Below, piece by piece: positions 12,951 through 24,770 of a DNA stretch of 64,000 nucleotides; the stretch's first letter is position 1; the number at the start of each line of letters is the position of its first letter. Source of the stretch: Malachius bipustulatus (lineage: Eukaryota > Arthropoda > Insecta > Coleoptera > Melyridae); contig OU342630.1 in the NCBI GenBank assembly GCA_910589415.1, forward strand, positions 71,420,186 through 71,484,185, written 5' to 3'. Made by a program: the position numbers and the translations under genes. The notes beneath the pieces were generated by a model. That model made no database searches, was not told where the DNA came from, and saw nothing but the letters and a program-made list of their open reading frames with translations.

Positions 12951-13200
12951 GGTCACAATAGCCAAGCTGCTAGAGTTTCGGTCAAACGATCTCTAAAGTG
13001 CAGCATGACTTTTCTTGGTCAGTACTTAGATGGGTGACCAATTATAGTGGTAAATAAAAAAGTTCCGTGACCGATCGTGCTCCGGGAGGTACGTTAAAAA
13101 GGGGGTCCCGGCTGCTTCACAGCAGTCGTTAAGTTACGTCAGAGGCCCTTGAGGCTACTTGAAAACTTCTGACACTTGGGCTTTACCACAGCCATAAGAT
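12951..13200 (+). mobile_element. 5S rRNA-derived SINE (SINE3 type)
   Basis: The stretch 12970-13043 follows 5S rRNA, including the internal promoter region: CGATCTCTAAAGTGCAGCAT, then GGTCAGTACTTAGATGGGTG followed by ACC. The body after it (CCGTGCTCCGGGAGGTACGT, GGTCCCGGCTGCTT, CAGCAGTCGTTAAG, CAGAGGCCCTTGAGGC) is the kind that follows 5S heads in insect SINE3 families. It is not a working 5S gene, because the 3' part of 5S is replaced. It interrupts the right arm of the 10.4-13.3 kb fold-back. Exact ends and target duplication are not clear. Confidence 0.85.
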
Positions 13201-13338
13201 ATTTATTTAAACTGTTGCAAAGATATGGCCTCCTAAAATTTAAGTCCAAACATTAAAATCTATATATTTTCTTACCTGTTGGCAAAAAAACTGTCATAAA
13301 TTTATATTTTCCTAATGTCCCCTATTTGTAATATAGCA

Positions 13339-13452
13339 TGTAACAGGTCAGTGGTATAATACTGGCCGAACGTTGCATTGGCGGAACGTTGCACATCCAC
13401 TCAGAAGGTCGTGGTTCTCGAATCCTGCTCAGGGAATGATTTTTTTTTTAGT
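13339..13452 (+). mobile_element. tRNA-derived SINE relic
   Basis: GGTCAGTGGTATAATACTGG resembles an A box. About 70 bases on, GGTTCTCGAATCCTG resembles a B box with one inserted base. A T-rich run follows at about 13440. The spacing and order fit a pol III tRNA-type head. It cannot fold as a normal tRNA because of the extra sequence between the boxes. Confidence 0.5.
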
Positions 13453-15282
13453 TTTTTTTTTAATATTCCGTACGTTTTTCGTTTGAAAAATGTTATTCCA
13501 CAATAATTGCTGCTTGGACGTAATTTTAAAATCGGTTGATTGAAAATATTTTCAAAATGGCAACACTCCCGGTTATACCGGAAATGGCTACCATATTGGT
13601 TTTTTAAAATAGAACGCTGAATATATTATTGCATTTCGATTTGCTTAAAAAAATCAATGAGAATGGTTATTACCTACAGTTGGAATTTAAAAGTATAGTG
13701 GTTTATAAGTTATAAACAAGTGAAAATCACAATTTTGCAACATCAATATTGTAACAAGGTACCTGAAGGTTCGATTTTGAAAAAATATTTTTTTTAGAGG
13801 GACGAGGTTGTAAATTGGACATAATGGCGTATATACAAACATTATGATTTTGATTCCTTGAAGTATAAGTGTATACATGGGGATGAGGGTATAATTTTGT
13901 TTAAATAGCAATGTATGATATTTTCTGAAAATAAGTGTAAATCTTCGTAAAAAAAATTAGTGGCAAAGAAGAAGAGATGACACAGAAGTATTGATCTGTT
14001 TTTTTTTTATATTTCTTGAAAGATTATTTTCTAAATTGTGTCAATCAATAATAATTATCTAGATGTCTGATTGTGTTTAATTATAATTTGCTGTCATCAA
14101 ATAAAAGACATCTGTACAGCCAGCATCATATATAGATGTATCAGTTGATCGTAACGACAAATGTTTCATTAGCAAGTGTAAATAAGCGACACATCCCAAT
14201 TTAGAATCGAGTATGGTAGTAGTCGCTAGCCGGGAAGAGAAAATACGAGCCGCGAGGGGTTTCCAACTTGGATTTAATTGGTAATTAAGAGACTACAGCC
14301 ATGTGTAAATGCTGATTGCGTATGTTCCCAGTGCGCCCTCCAAAGGATACCTTGCCTTCTCCAATTAAAAAATCACTCATATAGAATACACAGGAGTCCG
14401 GATAGATACTACGGGTATGTTTATTTTAATGAATGGACAGTTTCTTTGTGCGGTGTATTCTTTTGCAACAGGAATGCTGATGTCAAACCCATTTATAGGC
14501 ACGAGAGAATCGTAAAGATACCATACGAGGAAGGAAGAGCAGTTCTGCAATTTGCAATTACTGGTAACTGTCTAATGTAATGTCACCAAGTGGTGCGGTT
14601 AAAATTGTTACTTGGCCCATTGATGTCAATTACATGATGAAAATGACGTCGTTTTTACATAAATATTACCGATACTAATTGCATTTTATTACCCTGATAC
14701 ATTGTAGTTTTCATCTTTGATTGTTAGTGTCGATTCCTGCCTTAAGTTATTGTAAATTATGAACATTCTGCGTTTAAAAAATGTGGGTTTATTAATTTTT
14801 ATTACTTTTTAAAGTTTTTAAGCCGCGGTCTTTCGCGTGTGGTCATTATTATTCAATATTATTTGGCAACTTCTTCTGTTTATTATTATTAATGTTCAGG
14901 TAATGGGGAATACTCTTTCTAAAATTGACGCTACCATGGCGTCAAATGGGACCACCGTTTAACCATATCCTTTTAGTACCTACACCTCTGATTAAGTCCT
15001 TACAATAATGAATTTTTTTTTCTGAATTTCTTAGTGATGATAGGTATAACTAATGAATGAAATAGACGAAGTATGGTACTGTAGCTAAGCATTTTTTATT
15101 TTCTGTTTTGGGGAAAATGAAAAAGTTGGAAATAAGGAAATACCTGAAGCTATAAAAATCTTAGAAATAAGTAAATAACTCAAGCTACGAAAGTATACGC
15201 GGCTTAATTATTATAAATAATTTTAAGAAAATCTCATTCTAGTGACGCTAATATATGTCCCAACCCTAGTTTGTTGTAACTT

Positions 15283-15417
15283 CCACGGTATGGGTTCGAA
15301 TCCTATTCGCCATGGATGTTTATGTTTGTGTGCCATGGATTATGTTTGTGTAAGTTTGTGGAGTGACTACATCTTAGCTATATATTTAAGACCGATGTTC
15401 CCCTAAAAAAAAAAAGT
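15283..15417 (+). mobile_element. 5'-truncated tRNA-derived SINE
   Basis: A clear B box, GGGTTCGAATCC, at 15293-15304, followed by a short body and an A-run at about 15408-15417. The 3' body (GAGTGACTAC, then AAGACCGATGTTCCCC) resembles the 3' body of the complete SINE at 28207-28445 (GAGCGACTTTG, then AAGACCGAAGCTCCCT), so the two probably share a family tail. No A box is left. Confidence 0.65.
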
Positions 15418-18400
15418 TGAAAACAATTATTTAGCCACTATAACTGAGTGGATGATGAAGTGAATAAAAATAATGAAGAATAAATAAAACAAGCAAAATA
15501 GGAAGGGTATTTTGAAATTTTTCATAAAATATTATTACATTGATGTAAGTTATCAATAATTGACGCTATTGCCAGAGGAGGTACTTTAAGTATTAATTTA
15601 ATTTTGTTTTGTTTATCTTTACATTTTATTGGCATGTTTATTTTTCAAGTGATTTATAACGAATTTCCTAATTTTCTACATAGAATTATGGTGTATGTTC
15701 TCTATTATTTTATAGATTAAGAATATCAATAAATAATGATAAAATGTAAAATATCTACTAAAATTAGTATCTATTGAATGTGTTTTTGCTTTAAAATGTA
15801 CACAATGGGTTAAGGAGGAATCAGAAATTCTAAATAATATAACATTTTTTCGATAAGCAGGTCAGCAGACATTGTATATGTAGTTAAATTAGTCCTATAT
15901 AGAATAGAAATCCAGCTTTTATCCGGTTTAATCAGGAAGATTATTCCTTTATCACTTTTTTTACGTCTCGATGTATTTGATTGAGTACATTTTGATAAAA
16001 AAGTAACACAATAATCATGTTGTATATACAAAGCTCTATTAATTGGATTGTGAAATGTTGGCGTGCTTAGTTAGCTGGTAGGATTAAAATTGTTAAAAAG
16101 TAGACTCTAAATTGTAAAAGACTATGATAAAAATAAATTTTAACTTCAAGCCTGATCCAGTAAAAGAGACTTTGGCAACTAAAATAAAAAACTTTCCCTT
16201 AATCAATTCTCCTGAGCTTCTTGATGCATGACAATGTTAAAAACGGCATTTTGATATCTGCCTCCTATCTCGAGGTATAGCCATGCGTAATCATTTTTGA
16301 TGCACAAAAATAATTTAATCCAATCGGAAATCGAAATAAATGAATAAGAAAAGTTTGATAAATAAGTACATATACTTAACTAAAAATATTTCCCAAAAAT
16401 AGTTTTCACCATAATAATCGCATATTTTCGAAACAAAATTTGTTTTATATAATGTATAATAAGTGACGCTGCATAATGCATATAAATCCTTTATAGACTG
16501 CGGCTCGATATCAAAGAATGCGAAGTGGGACGTGCCATTTCGGCCCTAGTTGGGTGTGAGGTTGGTACGTGAGAACCTATTTCTGCATAATTGGTCTAGT
16601 TTGGTAGTGTAGTGCGGAAATGCAAATCAAAGGCACTGGCTGCCGCCTCTGTCTTTATTATTATGTCTCCGCAGTCGTCGGGACGTATCGCTTACACACC
16701 CTATTCTCTGTAATTTTCTCCCTCCCTAAGCACTGTATGTTTACAGAACAGGCACGTCTTTTTGACATGCACATTTTGAATAACTGCTTCAAATTTATGC
16801 AGATTATATTATACAGTTGGCCAAGGAAATATAATAATTTGATAAAATACTTCACATAACATACTTAAGTGGTCATGCATGATATAATGGATTTACCTAA
16901 TTAACTGAAGCAATAAAGTCTACGATTTTAGTTCATCAGGACATATTATCAATAATAACTTTGATAGACAGTTATGGTTGATTTTTTCATCAACGTCATC
17001 CATCACGACGTGCGAGAGAAGAGAAAAAGGGTTTGCTCTATTTTCCAATCCTGCATGGGGTACGATTTATATCGACTTGAATCCTTTGGACAAAGTTTAG
17101 CTTCCTGAAGAACCGAACAGCCCTCCCCTACTCAGGAGAAAGCGACACCTGTAAAGAAGAAGATCTTACTTGACCCTTATCATCAACCTCCCCCCTTCCT
17201 CCCTTTTTGGGTAAACTTGGTTTGAATGTATCCTATTGACTGATGACGAAGTGCTCGAAGTCAACATCTTTGAGTCAAACAGGACAGGAACCATTGATTG
17301 CAATTCTTTTGCAGAAACGGTGTGAACTTGTTAGAGATCCGTTCGTATAAGCTTCTGCAGACCTGAAGATAAACTGGTTCGATATCACTCAGGTTCAAGC
17401 GTGTAGTTTGTGGTGTCTCTATCCTGACGAGAAAGTCTCCTTAAACTAACCTTCTGAGTTCTGACTTAATTAAGTGTACCACGATCCTCTTTTGACAATA
17501 GAAAATTGTTTTCTCTTATTGCAACTTGAAAGATACGCGTGAGTCATGGATATGCCTGTGTCTCTCAGCAGTGTTATCCTATTCTTGCACGACTACAATG
17601 GTGATTTCTTGCTTTGGAATTTCTGGCTACAACCAGACTTGTTTTGGAATTTAGGGCTGTGCCATTTTTTTGATCAGCTATGAGATTTCAAGAAAATCCT
17701 CCTAGTAATTATGTCCTAGTAATTAATTCACCAATGCAGAATTAATTCTACTCTCTCTTGTAAGCAGATCGCCATTTATTCGACTGGTAAATGTTTATTT
17801 CTTCTTGAACTATTTCGTTGTTTGATATAGATACAGTTTTTTATAACATATGTGGAAATAGGTGCTCCCATTTCATCGCTTCAGGACGTCCTTTATATTC
17901 TAGTCTGTAGAGAATAATTTGAAATCTCTTTGTGTTTTTTTTTTCTAAGGCGACGTTTATTCCACCAATACGTCTTACTCGCTTTTTTCTTTCTGGAAGC
18001 CGTACCAGGACTATTTACGATTTGGAATGGCAAATATGAAATAAGTTGAAATCCTCTTTGAAAAATGAATAGACGTTTTAGCCTGTAGAAGTTTTTTATG
18101 GTAATTTTATGGTAGAAGAATCCTTTGGTTTATTCAGCAAACTTGTCTACCTATTCAGGGTTTCCAAAATCTATCTCATAATACCGGCAATTTTTTTCAT
18201 GTTGAGAGATATACAGAGTCGGTTGGTCAGAGTTGGGGAGAATTTGATGCTGATTTGTAATCTGAAAAGAACTTTTTTGGTAGCTTCGTCGTTGCTAAAA
18301 TGTGCTGATAGAACTGAAAAATCCAAATTTCTTTCAAATGACATCTTAAAAAAAAACATTAACCGAAAAACCATAAGGCAGGCAATATGACGTCATACTA

Positions 18401-18585
18401 ACGTAATTCCAACGAAAACGTTTTCTATTTTTGGAAAAAAATGAGTTTGAAAAAATTAACTCGTTAGATTTTTACTTTCTTTGAATTTCTTAATACCGAA
18501 TGACATGGAAAATAAATATGACGGCATAAGAAAAGCAAAAGTTTGTTATAAAAACTCTAGGATTTAGTGTGAGTTGCAGCTTTTA

Positions 18586-18875
18586 TACAGGGTGTCTCCG
18601 ACTTTATTATCAATCTTTTGGTGAAAATAACACGACTTTGGGATAATATCTATTTGTGAATTGAGGTGTGCCCTTACATCTCCGCCACTGGGTTTAAGGT
18701 AGGAATCTAAGAAAAAACTCTTATTTTTATTTCGAGCTTCAACATACTCTATAAAAGGACGAAGAAGGTTTATGAAGGAAGGTGGTTTATAAAGAAAACT
18801 CGCGTTATTTTGACTGAAAGAATCAGCTCAGCCATTAATGTTTGGCTATAATTTTTCGAAGACAGCCTCTGTATA
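18586..18875. repeat. Small MITE-like unit with ACAGGGTG end
   Basis: Begins TACAGGGTGTCTCC after a TA and ends with CAGCCTCTGTA before a TA. The reverse complement of the right end (TACAGAGGCTGTC) partly matches the left end. The size (about 290 bp), TA flanks and absence of an ORF fit a non-autonomous DNA element, but the inverted repeats are imperfect. Confidence 0.4.
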
Positions 18876-20085
18876 TTTCATCCGTTTTTTTTTTGTAGTT
18901 CCCTCTTGGTTGCCTGACGCTTCAAAAATTCGTTGCCTTCTGATACACATAAGTTATTCGTACAAGGAAAATTATTTGGAACACTATTGAACAAAAGGTT
19001 TCGATTTTATTGAATTTTCAAAAAGAGTTTAATTATGTTATAAACGTAGTTTTCTTTCTTTTACATTTACTTTTTCCAAAAAATTTTTAAAAATCCAGAT
19101 GGTTTAGCTAAAAGAGTTGTGAAGTTTTGAGAAGTAGCAAGATGTCGTCTATAATTTGACTTCATTTTTTTGTATTAACTTGCACTATCATAATTCATCC
19201 AAAACACTAAATTTAGATGTATTTTGACTGGAAATGATTTATACAATAATAATTAAGCATCCGTTCCGTGAATTATAAAAGTGTTGGACACTTTAAGATC
19301 TCCACCTCCGAGAAATAAGCTATTTTTGGAAATTTCCAGATCGTGATGTGAAACTGCTTCCATTACCTCGATGTATGACCCTGATGGTCATGAAAATAGG
19401 CCGACGTTGAACAGGAAAATAGAAGGAAAAAATGGTTTATTAATTTTACTGAGTATAGTTACCTAAATCAATTAAAATAGATAGATAGAGATAGATCTCG
19501 AGATAGATTGATAAATAGAAGAATAAATTGAAATAAAATAATGATTACTTAACTTATATAAAAAAATTATGGCGTTAAATCTTCCCAGCATAATACTTAT
19601 TATCCAACACAAGAATTAAAGGGATTAATTTAACATTTAACAATTTGAACGACACAAGAACCTGAATTTTCTTCATATGGAAAAATTGAAATCTTTTCGT
19701 TTTTTTTCTATATATAAAAAAATAAATATAATGCATGATTATGGAGGTAAGTACATATATGTTTTATTAGAGCTGAAATTCAGAAAGAAGTCAATACATA
19801 AATATAAATAAACACTTGCAAAACACTGTTCTCAGTAAACACGCTTATCTGTTGTAGACTTCTAGAAAACAAAGTTATACTTTGGGAAAAAAGTATTAAA
19901 GTATGTTTCAAGTTGAAGGAGCACGTAACGATAGCCTTTGATACCCTTACTCGGTTACCGTTACAGTTTTTACAGCACAGTTTGAATTATTTGACAGCTT
20001 TAAAAAAAGTTATAAGAAAAAAGGGTTCAGAATAAAACTTGTATGTATGTATTTTTATTCTCGAGAATCTCTCATCCTATTACTT

Positions 20086-20145
20086 GTCAGGTCAGGTCAG
20101 GTCAGGTCAGGTCAGGTCAGGTCAGGTCAGGTCAGGTCAGGTCAG
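20086..20145 (+). repeat. Perfect (TCAGG)12 array, beetle-type telomere sequence
   Basis: Twelve unbroken copies of the 5-mer GTCAG, that is TCAGG. TCAGG is the telomere repeat of Tribolium and many other beetles, replacing the usual insect TTAGG. The array is flanked by TCCTATTA on the left (20075-20082) and its exact reverse complement TAATAGGA on the right (20146-20153). It could be an interstitial telomere-like patch or an ordinary microsatellite. Confidence 0.95.
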
Positions 20146-20785
20146 TAATAGGACAAAATAATAATAATAATTTATTTCCTTACCGGTTAAAACCAAACAA
20201 GGAAACTTAAACATAGATAGGTAACTAATAAACTGATTAAAAGTACATTAAAAATAATAATAAAAAATAATACCTTATAGCAATCAAGAACATGACCCAC
20301 ATTTTACGGCAACAATGTACATACTCGTATACCCCAAGAAAAAAAAATAAATAAATAAAAAGTACCCGTGGTAAACTGAAGATAATTATCCCGAAGTTCT
20401 TAAAACTGGATACCTTTAATTACGCTGCTCTGTTGTAAGAAATCTAAATTATGAGTTTCTTGCTGATTTCTGATGATAATTCAGGTAAACTGTTAGGTCC
20501 ATCAAATCAAATAAGTACCTTATTAAACGACAATATTGAAAACTTTTAATACATGCATTTAATTGGCGACATCGGCCATAGCGACATCTGTCCGCTGACG
20601 TTATAACGCGTTATAAATATGAAATTTTGAAACTAGTTTCATTTTATTATGTCGAGTTAAGTAAACAAAAAGATTTTTTTCCATTATGTACCTAAGTATT
20701 AAAACATTGTGTTAGGTAAACCCCGAACCGTTAGATGGCACTCAATATTGTCATCAGTTTTTAGTCTTTTTTTTCTAATCATCGG

Positions 20786-21421
20786 GAAGGGGCATCGTTT
20801 GGAGCGAAAAAACGCCGCCCACCCTCAACCCCCTGCCTAGAGGTGGCGATGACGTCTTAAATAGCAACCCCCATTTTTTATGTGTGAAACAATAAGAAAC
20901 TTTTGTCTGAAGCATTTTTTCATATGATGCTTATCCCCTAAAGTGCAATCCAGACACCGATTTTTCGATATCCATTTACTTTCTTGTGATTAAAACGGCC
21001 ACCAGGGGATAACGGCAAGAGGCAAAAGTTGTTTGGTTTGGAAAGGAAAGCGCCATCGCTTGGACATAAAAACACTGCCCCCACCACAATACAAATTTCA
21101 AAGTCACCATTACAGATTGGGGGTGGGGGGGTAGTGTTTATGTCCAACCGATGGATCTTTCTAAAACAAACAAATTTTGCTTCTAGCAATACTCCCCCGG
21201 ATGTCATTTTATTAGTCACAAGAAAGTATAAATAGATGTCGAAAAATCGTTTTTTGGATTACATTTTAAGGAATTTGCAATTAGCATCCCACGAAAAAAT
21301 GCTTCAGACAAAAGTTTCTTATTGTTTCATGAAGAATCATAATCCCCAATAAAAATTAGAGATACCTAATTAAAAAGTCGAAGTGGGGGGTAGTTTTTGG
21401 CTCCGAACGATGTTCCCCTTC
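20786..21421. repeat. Near-continuous long palindrome (fold-back element C)
   Basis: The left arm starts GAAGGGGCATCGTTTGGAG and the right arm ends CTCCGAACGATGTTCCCCTT. GAAACAATAAGAAACTTTTG (20886-20905) has its exact reverse complement near 21310-21329. At the centre GGACATAAAAACACTGCCCC pairs with GGGGGTAGTGTTTATGTCC across a loop of about 27 bp. The arms are about 300 bp. There is no coding potential. Confidence 0.85.
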
Positions 21422-21769
21422 AAAATTCATAACTTTTTTCTCGGAAATGATGGCCCTTCTCCATGATTTCAAAAAAAAAATGGATCACCTCTGTATAGTT
21501 TCAGGTATTTGGTCAAATTCATCTTGTGCTTACTGTATAATTCTGGCATTAAACATTAATTTGGTTTAAAAGTTTATAACCGTTATGGTGACATAATAAG
21601 GTGTCACTTCACCATACGGAATCTTCACCAACTGCCTTAATGTCATGACAAGCATTGTTAACATAAAGTTAACATGCAGCACAAGCAACATTGTAATTCA
21701 ACATATTATCAGCGCTTACCTATAATAAACTGCAATGTGGTGATATATCTTGTATTGTATTTGTATCTT

Positions 21770-22295
21770 TGGGGGTGATCAAGTTACTGCGACCTAAAAG
21801 ATCTATTGTATCCCCTCTACTGTGCTTCGCCTGGTATGGAGTCCCTTTAGTGAAGCACCCTCTCCAAGTCCGTTTCCTTGAAAAACTTCAGGATTTTGAG
21901 AGGATCATGCTCGGGTAAGTCCCTGCCTCTAGCTGGTGGTGGCCCAGAACATTACTTCTTTTGAGTTCTATCGCATCGCAGTTGAGCAATAGGTGACTTG
22001 AGCTTACAATGTCCCTTTAGGAATCCCGTCAATGTTCTGAGACGTTCGTTGCTGAGGTTGAAGAGTATCTTCGACCTCTCTCGGTTAAAATTTCCGAGAA
22101 GTTTTTTGGCTTGTCTCAACCCTGAGAGGTTCCTCCAATGGGTTTCTCTCAGTTTTTATTCTTTCTTTTGGAGTTCTGCCTTGAAGAAAGTATCTTCGAA
22201 GCCACAGAATGGTTCTGGTCCTATGAAGGGTGTCGATGCTCCTTTTACCAAGACCTATTATTATACAAGAGAAGTGTGTATTATAAATTTGTTTC
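21770..22295 (-). pseudogene. RNase H and C-terminal remnant of an I/R1-like LINE
   Basis: On the minus strand from about 22240: FIGPEPFCGFEDTFFKAEL, then (after a stop) THWRNLSGLRQAKKLLGNF, SKILFNLSNERLRTLTG and FLKGHCKLKSP. These are familiar words from the end of LINE RNase H domains. It then jumps to LLLNCDAIELKRSNVLGHHQ and, in another frame, DPLKILKFFKETDLERVL before a stop. The usual zinc-knuckle segment between KSP and LLLNCDA is deleted. Several frameshifts and stops make it dead. Below 21790 lies the likely 3' UTR. The clade assignment is tentative. Confidence 0.75.
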
Positions 22296-23730
22296 CCTGG
22301 ATTTAGGGTCTTGAAGAAACTTTTCGATTTTTAAAAGAACTTCTTGTTTGATGCCAAATATGTCTTACTTCGCTTGAACTCGTACCCACTCCAAATCTAT
22401 AAAAAATTGTTTTCTCTTTTGGTTTTCGTCTTTGGCCAATAATTGCTTTTCGCGTATGTCAAATGATTTTCCCATTTATCAACCATTAGTGAGATTTCTC
22501 AAAGCAAATTCCTCTTTTGTCAAATTAGATTCCCTTTATACCTACCAACCGAGATACGAACCCAAAGTTTATAATACTGTCACTGCGCGTAAATAGGAAA
22601 AGCAATTGTTGATATAAAGGGGAAGCGATTTGATATGAAGAGAAAATGATTGATAGATCAATGACTAGTAGCTTGAAAAAAAAAAACATTTGGCATACTG
22701 TGACAAGCAATTGACAAAAAAGGAAACCAAGAGAAAAAGACTGCAATAGTGTAGATAATAATAATTATGATCCTTTGGTGTTTTTTTTTCCTATGTGTAA
22801 CGATTCACTCTATAATTGGCATAGTGAGCAATATTGATTTTAGGAAGTGCTCCTCAACTTCATTAAAAGTCAAATAATGTAAGCCAATCCCTGATTCGAA
22901 AGCCATTGCAAGAGCGAATCTGCATTTTCACTCTGATTGAAGTAACATCAATAATTCTGTATGCAGGAAATTTGTGAAAAATTCTAAGTCCTTTCGTACT
23001 TCGTCCATTAGATTCCTCCCTACAAGATCTATCATAGACTATTTTTATGAAACAAAACGACTGGAATCATAAGCTACTGGAAGCGGAAACGTCTTCGAAG
23101 AATTTCTAAATTTAGAAAGACCGCATTATCGATTCTTCTGTTCTTCTCTCAGAATTTTGCCATAAATTAAACTTTAACAAATATTGTTAAAAGTTGTTGT
23201 TGTTGTCGCAGCTATAAAAAAAGGCGTGGTAAAATTACGCGGCAGTCATTAATGTAACGGTTACTTCAAGGAGAGCAAAATCACAGCAACTTACTCATCT
23301 CCAGATTAATTCCTGTTCGTAAAAGTTCTCGGATCGAGCGCGCTGAACTTGTAACTGGTTCAAAGTCACCACTAGGCCAGACGCGTCACGCTATCCACAT
23401 CTCTTCTGCCGTCCTGCTGACCTGTGCTTTCCATTTGACACCTGCTAACTAGCCACGCACCTGCTGCTACCTGTTATTTATTCGATGACACATCAAAGCA
23501 TCGACCACCCACAATAATAAAGAGGGAAAGTGAATATTTGAAGCTACCGGAACCGGGAAACAAAATCCTATCCTATTCATCAGGGACCCATCTTAAAATA
23601 TAGGACATACCTACCAGGAGTTGAATTATTAAAGTAAAATTTGTAAGTTTAGGCAACGGAGTTTAATTTTAAAGTGATTTTTGTTAGCACGTATAAAGAT
23701 GAGTAATTTTAGATTGATCCTTATTTCTTA
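22296..23730. other. Intron, no gene seen
   Basis: AT-rich, with degenerate sequence that may extend the LINE relic to its left. The stretch 23260-23520 is somewhat richer in GC and has no repeats. No open frame is supported. Confidence 0.4.
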
Positions 23731-24770
23731 TACAGGGTGAGCCATGCTTATTTGAGTCGAAAAGTACTTCACTGTCACGGTTGAGAACTACAAGGTGTTG
23801 AAGTTCGCTAATTTTTTTCCCTGAATGTACTGATTAGAAATCGTAAAGAGTCGGGGATGTATGTTGCCGTGGTGATAAGTAGTTGGCATTTCATCAAAAC
23901 CAAACAGATAATTCATCAAAATTGAACATAACGATAGACTCTGTTCAAAATGTTCTTCCCCGACGTAAATACAGGTGCGGCATCGCTTGATGAATGACTC
24001 ATATAGGTACACGGCCAATGCCATTATTTCTGATTTCCTCAGCTTCATTGGATCCTTTGGGGAAGTTGGGGACATGTATTTGTAGTCTGACACTGTAAAC
24101 TAATTGCTTCATGTTTTATGTGAAAAAAATCAAAGGATTTAAAACGGGACTCCTTGGACCAAAAGGCACGGGACCAACACATCCAGTCCACCGCTCTGGA
24201 AAATGTTCATCCAGACACGCTCTGGCAATGAAGCATGTGGTCTGCATAGTTTTGGTGGTACCAAATTCCATTCGCTCTTGGGAAAAAAATCCAAGTATCT
24301 TGGAACCTCGCTTGGAGCAGTAAGAATATTGGGCAAAATTTCCAAATCTATTTACGTCTGAATAGCCATGCCCAAACATTTATTTTACTCTAAATAGTTT
24401 TTGTGATTTATTCATCTTTATTGCATGTAGATTATCTATCGAATATCAATGGATTACGAATGGCTATTTCGCGAATATTTAAACCGGCCCACGTTACACT
24501 TTCGAGAAAACTCTGATTTTTGGTTCACCTTCACCAGAAGCCTCTCAGCCATCGCCTCTTTAGGAAGAAAAATTACGAAGATTGAAACTTTGTACGATTT
24601 GGAAATGATATGGATGAAGCTGAGCGGCAATATGGAGAGTAGGTACAAGATTCGCAACATTTTCTACAGCAGCTTGCAGACCATGCACTATTATTCTTAG
24701 GAGTGGCACTGACGGTCTCACAAAGTCTCCGATAGATATTTGCAAAAACTCTCACAAATGGACTCTCCGG
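23731..24770 (-). pseudogene. Broken DDE transposase (DUF4817-type N-terminus) and element end
   Basis: The N-terminal piece on the minus strand (24755-24560) gives VFANIYRRLCETVSATP in one frame and LQAAVENVANLVPT, then IAAQLHPYHFQIVQSFNL in the next, the DUF4817-like helix-turn-helix start of a widespread insect transposase. After a gap, 24250-24120 gives CLDEHFPERWTGCVGPVPFG and PRSPVLNPLIFF (normally RSPDLTPLDFF: the catalytic D is lost here). Then 24030-23945 gives SFIKRCRTCIYVGEEHFEQS, the usual C-terminus. The element end is the TACAGGGTGAGCC at 23731. The middle of the catalytic domain is deleted and frames shift, so it is inactive. Confidence 0.78.

Larger units (their letters stand above)
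10373..13315. repeat. Large fold-back element, interrupted in both arms by younger insertions
   Basis: Left arm: about 10373-10606, resuming at 11994-12335. Right arm: about 12560-12900, resuming at about 13205-13315. With the two insertions removed the arms pair as reverse complements. For example, the left sequence 12003-12090 pairs with 12750-12840, the left sequence near 12240-12280 (TACGGGATAGCCTATTG) pairs near 12600, and the left sequence 10565-10604 pairs with 12835-12890. The right arm also holds direct repeats (12485-12535 and 12765-12805 share AATTCGATG and GTCGATCGGAAAAT). The left end shows the ACAGGGTG word at 10373. No ORF of its own is seen. Confidence 0.7.
13453..20085. other. 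Intron with SINE and MITE relics, no gene seen
   Basis: Apart from the 15.3-kb SINE piece and the 18.6-kb MITE-like unit I see no nameable element. A TCF-like word (AATCAAAGG, 16625-16633) lies eight bases from GCCGCCT (16642-16648). Short ATAGATAG runs occur near 19480-19520. Confidence 0.45.

Noticed and set aside
12970..13043. Functional 5S rRNA gene
   Set aside because: Only the promoter part of 5S is kept; the rest is SINE body.
20086..20145. CRISPR-like array
   Set aside because: It is a spacerless 5-bp tandem repeat in a eukaryotic intron.
24449..24700. 83-codon plus-strand frame as a gene
   Set aside because: It lies antisense to the transposase N-terminal relic and has no motif of its own.
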